Below are positions 40,050-42,744 of a stretch of DNA of 42,744 bases, piece by piece. How positions within the stretch are numbered: the stretch's first letter is position 1; each line of letters opens with the position of its first letter. This DNA is from Acidithiobacillus caldus ATCC 51756. Lineage in GTDB: Bacteria > Pseudomonadota > Gammaproteobacteria > Acidithiobacillales > Acidithiobacillaceae. The notes beneath the pieces are model-generated. The model was not told where the DNA came from and did not search any database. It saw only the letters and a list, made by a program, of their open reading frames with translations. The translations under genes and the position numbers were made by a program. The DNA is taken from assembly GCF_000175575.2 (NCBI RefSeq), contig NZ_CP005987.1, forward strand, positions 129,229 to 171,972. Direction: 5' to 3'.

Positions 40050-40931
40050 ATGCCGGACCCGACGGAAGACACACCAACGACGACGCTGTACCAGGAGCTG
40101 CAGCAGGCGTTCGAGCATTTTAACCAGGCGCTCTTCGTCCGCGAGCTGGGCAAGTCCCTGAATCCCTGCATTATCACCCTGCAGCGCAAGCGCCGGTCGC
40201 ATGGCTTCTTTCACAGCCAGCGCTTCTGCCACCTGAGCAGTGGCGCCCAGGCCGACGAGATCAGCCTGAATCCCACGTACTTCGCGCTGCACACCATCGA
40301 AGAATCGCTCTCGGTGCTGGTGCACGAGATGGCGCACCAGTATCAGGCGCTTTACGGCAAGCCTGGTCGCCGCGGGTACCACAACAAGGAGTGGGGCGGC
40401 ATCCTCAAGAAAATCGGCCTCTATCCATCGAGCACCGGGCAGCCCGGAGGACGCGAGGTGGGCGAACAGATGAGCCATTTCATCGTCCCCGATGGTCCCT
40501 TCGTGCGCGCCTGCAACGAACTCATCACCCGCGAATACCGCCTGTCGTGGATGGATCGCTTCCCGGAGCTCGATGACGACGAGTACGAGGACCCCAGCCT
40601 CTGGGAACCGATCCCGGCCGAAGACGCCCCGGAGCCCTCCAGACCAGAAGCGGATCCATTGACCAACGCAGCGGACCCGGAATCGGACGAACGCAAGTCC
40701 GCAGAGGAAACCATCCATCCGCCATTGCGGGTGGACCGCGCGATCATCCCCGCCCTGCAGCGACCGGACCGGTTTGTCCTGCCAAGCCAGCTGCCACCCA
40801 AGACGCCCAATACGCGCCGCAAGTACCGATGCCCGAGCTGCGGCAACCAGGTCTGGGGCAAACCCGGGATGCACCTCCTGTGTGGGGAATCCCGATGCAG
40901 GCAATCAGCAATGGAAGAAAAGGAAGCTTGA
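40050..40931 (+). CDS. SprT-like metalloprotein with C-terminal zinc ribbon
   Basis: 293 residues. SprT-like domain with H92-E-x2-H96 ('VHEMAHQYQ') and H111 ('GYHNKEWGGILKKIG') as metal ligands, then a ~130-residue acidic, proline-rich linker, then a zinc ribbon C261-x2-C264 ... C278 ... C283 ('YRCPSCGNQVWGKPGM'). SprT/Spartan relatives act near DNA, in some cases cutting DNA-protein crosslinks; protease activity here is inferred only. ATG 40050 is chosen for the gagag upstream; earlier in-frame codons exist. Confidence 0.82.
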   Translation: MPDPTEDTPTTTLYQELQQAFEHFNQALFVRELGKSLNPCIITLQRKRRSHGFFHSQRFCHLSSGAQADEISLNPTYFALHTIEESLSVLVHEMAHQYQALYGKPGRRGYHNKEWGGILKKIGLYPSSTGQPGGREVGEQMSHFIVPDGPFVRACNELITREYRLSWMDRFPELDDDEYEDPSLWEPIPAEDAPEPSRPEADPLTNAADPESDERKSAEETIHPPLRVDRAIIPALQRPDRFVLPSQLPPKTPNTRRKYRCPSCGNQVWGKPGMHLLCGESRCRQSAMEEKEA

Positions 40932-40953
40932 AACCTTTCCAAAAGGGATTTGG

Positions 40954-40962
40954 TGCTATACT
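40954..40962 (+). promoter_or_regulatory. extended -10 promoter of the barrel protein
   Basis: tgctatact matches TGN-TATAAT with one mismatch, ~46 bp before ATG 41008. There is no good -35 element. Confidence 0.35.
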
Positions 40963-41007
40963 GGATTTCGCCAATATGGAATTACCTCAAAAACGAAGGA
41001 GACCCTT

Positions 41008-41883
41008 ATGCGGAAAACCGCCGTGCTCGCCGCACTCTGCACCTTGAGTCTCGGTGCATCCGGACTGGCCCTGGCCGCCACCAATCCCAACATCCTCGCT
41101 GCCAACAACGAAATCGGCCTGTCCGTTTCCGGCAATTTGCTCAATTACCAGGAGCACATCACTCCCGGCGATACGGAATCCGGCTGGACGCCGGGATTTG
41201 GCGTGAAATACAGCCTGATGCAGAACCTCGCCGGCATCCACAACGCCTACGTCGCCGTGCGTTTCGGCTGGAGCCGCGGCAACGTCGCCTATCACGGCTT
41301 CACCCAGCGGCCCACGGCCAATGGCGTGGTCTACAGCCCCTATCGGGGGACCGATAACGCCACCATGTACCGGGTTATCGCCCGCGTTGGCATGGGGCTC
41401 AACATCCGCCCAGGCGCCATGGTCACGCCCTTTGTCTTCGGAGGTTACCAGCACTGGAACCGCCATCTGCTGGGGCCGGAGGGCTACACCGAGGACTATC
41501 ACGCGGGCGTGGTGGGCCTTGGAGCCATGGTCCAGGATGCCGTCACCCGCAAGCTCGTGCTCACGCTCACGCCCGAGTTCGGTGCCGTGGTGGGCGGGGG
41601 CCTGCACACGAACCTGTTCCATGGGCACATCACGCCGGCCTCTTTTGGGACCACGGGCGAAGAGAAGATTTCGCTCTCCGCCGACTACGCCCTGTCGGGC
41701 GCCTATGGCTACGGCGCGGGCATGGGCTGGCACCTGTACGGTGGCCTGAGCTACACCCACTACAACTACACCGGTGGGCCAATCTCGCTAGCGTACCGTG
41801 GCCAGACGGTCCCCTTTGGGGATGAGCCGTTCAGTTCCACCAACCTGTTCCAGGTACAGGCCGGTGTCGCTTATTCGTTCTGA
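41008..41883 (+). CDS. outer-membrane beta-barrel protein
   Basis: 291 residues with a classical signal peptide ('MRKTAVLAALCTLSLGASGL' then 'ALA'), followed by alternating aromatic/polar beta-strands ('AYVAVRFGWSRGNVAYHGF', 'MVTPFVFGGYQHWN', 'WHLYGGLSYTHYNYTGG') and a terminal Phe ('GVAYSF'), as recognised by the barrel-assembly machinery. The family is not recognised. aaggaga precedes ATG 41008. It overlaps the start of the next gene by 20 nt. Confidence 0.8.
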   Translation: MRKTAVLAALCTLSLGASGLALAATNPNILAANNEIGLSVSGNLLNYQEHITPGDTESGWTPGFGVKYSLMQNLAGIHNAYVAVRFGWSRGNVAYHGFTQRPTANGVVYSPYRGTDNATMYRVIARVGMGLNIRPGAMVTPFVFGGYQHWNRHLLGPEGYTEDYHAGVVGLGAMVQDAVTRKLVLTLTPEFGAVVGGGLHTNLFHGHITPASFGTTGEEKISLSADYALSGAYGYGAGMGWHLYGGLSYTHYNYTGGPISLAYRGQTVPFGDEPFSSTNLFQVQAGVAYSF

Positions 41884-42550
41884 ACCGCAGGGCGGGGCGA
41901 CCCGCCCGCAAACCGCACTATCGGCCCTCGAGCGCGTCCTGATCGGTGCTTCCCGCGTCGAGCAGGCATTGCGCAGCATCGGCGGCAAGGGCCGAGGTCT
42001 TCACGAGCTTTGCAGCAGCCTGGGGCGGATCCTGCCGCCCGGCCTGTCCAACACCATTCATCAGATTGCGCGCGTCCGCAACCGAGCCGCCCACGAAGCC
42101 GACCGGTTCCGGATAGGAAAGGGCGAGTTGCGGCAGTACGAACACCATTGTCGCTGGGTACTGCGGGAGCTGGGGCGTATCGAGCGTTGGCGGGGGCCCA
42201 GAAAGCCGCGCGGGCCGTGGTACCACACCCAGTGGCGGCAGCATCGACTGGGCCGGGCCACCGTTTTCCTGCATATCCTTCTGGTACTCGCCGTGTTTAC
42301 CGTTCCCCTGGGGGCAGCCATCCTGCTCATTCAGCACGGCGCCTGGATCGATGCCGTGGCCAGCGCCGCGGTCGCCGCACTCAGCGCCGGGATCCTGGCG
42401 TACCGCCGCATAGTAAGCCTGCCCATACTCGGATTGGTGCTTATGGGGCCGCTGGCGGCTTTGCTGGCCATCCCGAGCCCGGGGAACGCTCCGGCGGCCT
42501 ATCTCGCTTTGCTGCTGGGCTCCTGGCTCTTAGCGGCTACGAGCGCATAG
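41864..42550 (+). CDS. HEPN-like membrane protein
   Basis: 228 residues from GTG 41864 inside the end of the barrel gene; ribosome site weak. The N-terminal ~95 residues are helical and end with 'ARVRNRAAHEADRF', the R-x4-H motif characteristic of HEPN/DUF4145-like domains, many of which are RNases or regulators. The C-terminal half has about four hydrophobic segments ('VFLHILLVLAVFTVPLGAAI', 'AVASAAVAALSAGILAY', 'ILGLVLMGPLAALLAI', 'AAYLALLLGSWLLAATS'). A membrane-tethered HEPN is unusual; function unknown. Confidence 0.6.
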   Translation: MSLIRSEPQGGATRPQTALSALERVLIGASRVEQALRSIGGKGRGLHELCSSLGRILPPGLSNTIHQIARVRNRAAHEADRFRIGKGELRQYEHHCRWVLRELGRIERWRGPRKPRGPWYHTQWRQHRLGRATVFLHILLVLAVFTVPLGAAILLIQHGAWIDAVASAAVAALSAGILAYRRIVSLPILGLVLMGPLAALLAIPSPGNAPAAYLALLLGSWLLAATSA

Positions 42551-42586
42551 CAACCATTTGACTGGGGCAACACACCGTTGTACTGT

Positions 42587-42744
42587 CTAGGCTTCACCGC
42601 CCCTATCGCACGATAGAAAACGCTCCTTGGCAAGAGCTGCACAATAGCCGTCGGGAAACCACGGCACCGAACCACGCTTGCCGTCCTGGCAGCGTACGAC
42701 GATCCCATTCTGCAAAACGCAGATACGAAACCCAGGAGACCACC
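42587..42744 (-). CDS. C-terminus of an unknown gene (cut by window end)
   Basis: The minus-strand frame stays open to the window edge and reads 'SPGFRICVLQNGIVVRCQDG' then 'VPWFPDGYCAALAKERFLSC' and a TAG. Composition looks protein-like, but too little is present to name it. Confidence 0.35.
   Translation of the reverse strand, partial: WSPGFRICVLQNGIVVRCQDGKRGSVPWFPDGYCAALAKERFLSCDRGGEA

Overview
The window is an accessory, transposon-rich stretch of a proteobacterial chromosome or integrative element. Protein style, GC-rich host-type genes and IS content suggest an acidophilic Acidithiobacillus-like bacterium. This is inference, because there is no rRNA or housekeeping marker. No tRNA, rRNA or CRISPR array was seen. 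Base composition is patchy. Most genes look GC-rich, but the permease (13.5-14.9 kb), folD (28.6-29.4 kb) and a phosphatase/kinase gene (30.9-32.6 kb) are clearly AT-rich, which points to several separate acquisitions.

Layout. 0-8.3 kb: mobile-element cargo. It holds the end of a DUF4143 ATPase, an Xre/MbcA/ParS antitoxin with a decayed RES toxin, a small protein paired with a PARP-like protein, several uncharacterised small genes, a single-domain Clp-like AAA+ ATPase, and two unknown genes separated by an intact IS1595-family element. 8.5-13.1 kb: a dinB fragment, a four-gene transposon (zinc-ribbon protein, DDE integrase, ExeA-like ATPase, small protein) and a 5'-truncated IS3 element. 13.1-17.4 kb: an APC-family permease under an apparent NtrC/sigma-54 promoter, decayed DNA, a GNAT acetyltransferase and a dead IS1595 copy.

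17.5-29.4 kb is the functional core. A divergent XRE-cupin regulator faces purU-mgdABCD-gmaS-mgsABC-folD, a complete N-methylglutamate (NMG) pathway for methylamine with its own C1-folate exit. GmaS makes gamma-glutamylmethylamide from methylamine, MgsABC converts it to N-methylglutamate, and MgdABCD oxidises that to glutamate with the methyl carbon leaving at formaldehyde or methylene-THF level. FolD and PurU can then take the carbon to formate and regenerate THF. In a lithoautotroph this would serve mainly as a nitrogen source, which fits an NtrC/sigma-54-controlled permease next door.

29.4-33.9 kb: two ISL3 elements in direct orientation flank a PP2C phosphatase/Ser-Thr kinase fusion whose kinase DFG motif is lost. 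The right ISL3 copy has a perfect 8-bp target duplication, and both copies supply the last codons of the gene to their left. 34-42.7 kb: more element cargo. It includes a glycine-zipper lipoprotein, a tyrosine recombinase plus a duplicated fragment of its 3' end and a palindromic candidate crossover site, tightly overlapping small genes leading to a ProQ/FinO RNA-binding protein, an SprT-like metalloprotein, a beta-barrel protein and a HEPN-like membrane protein.
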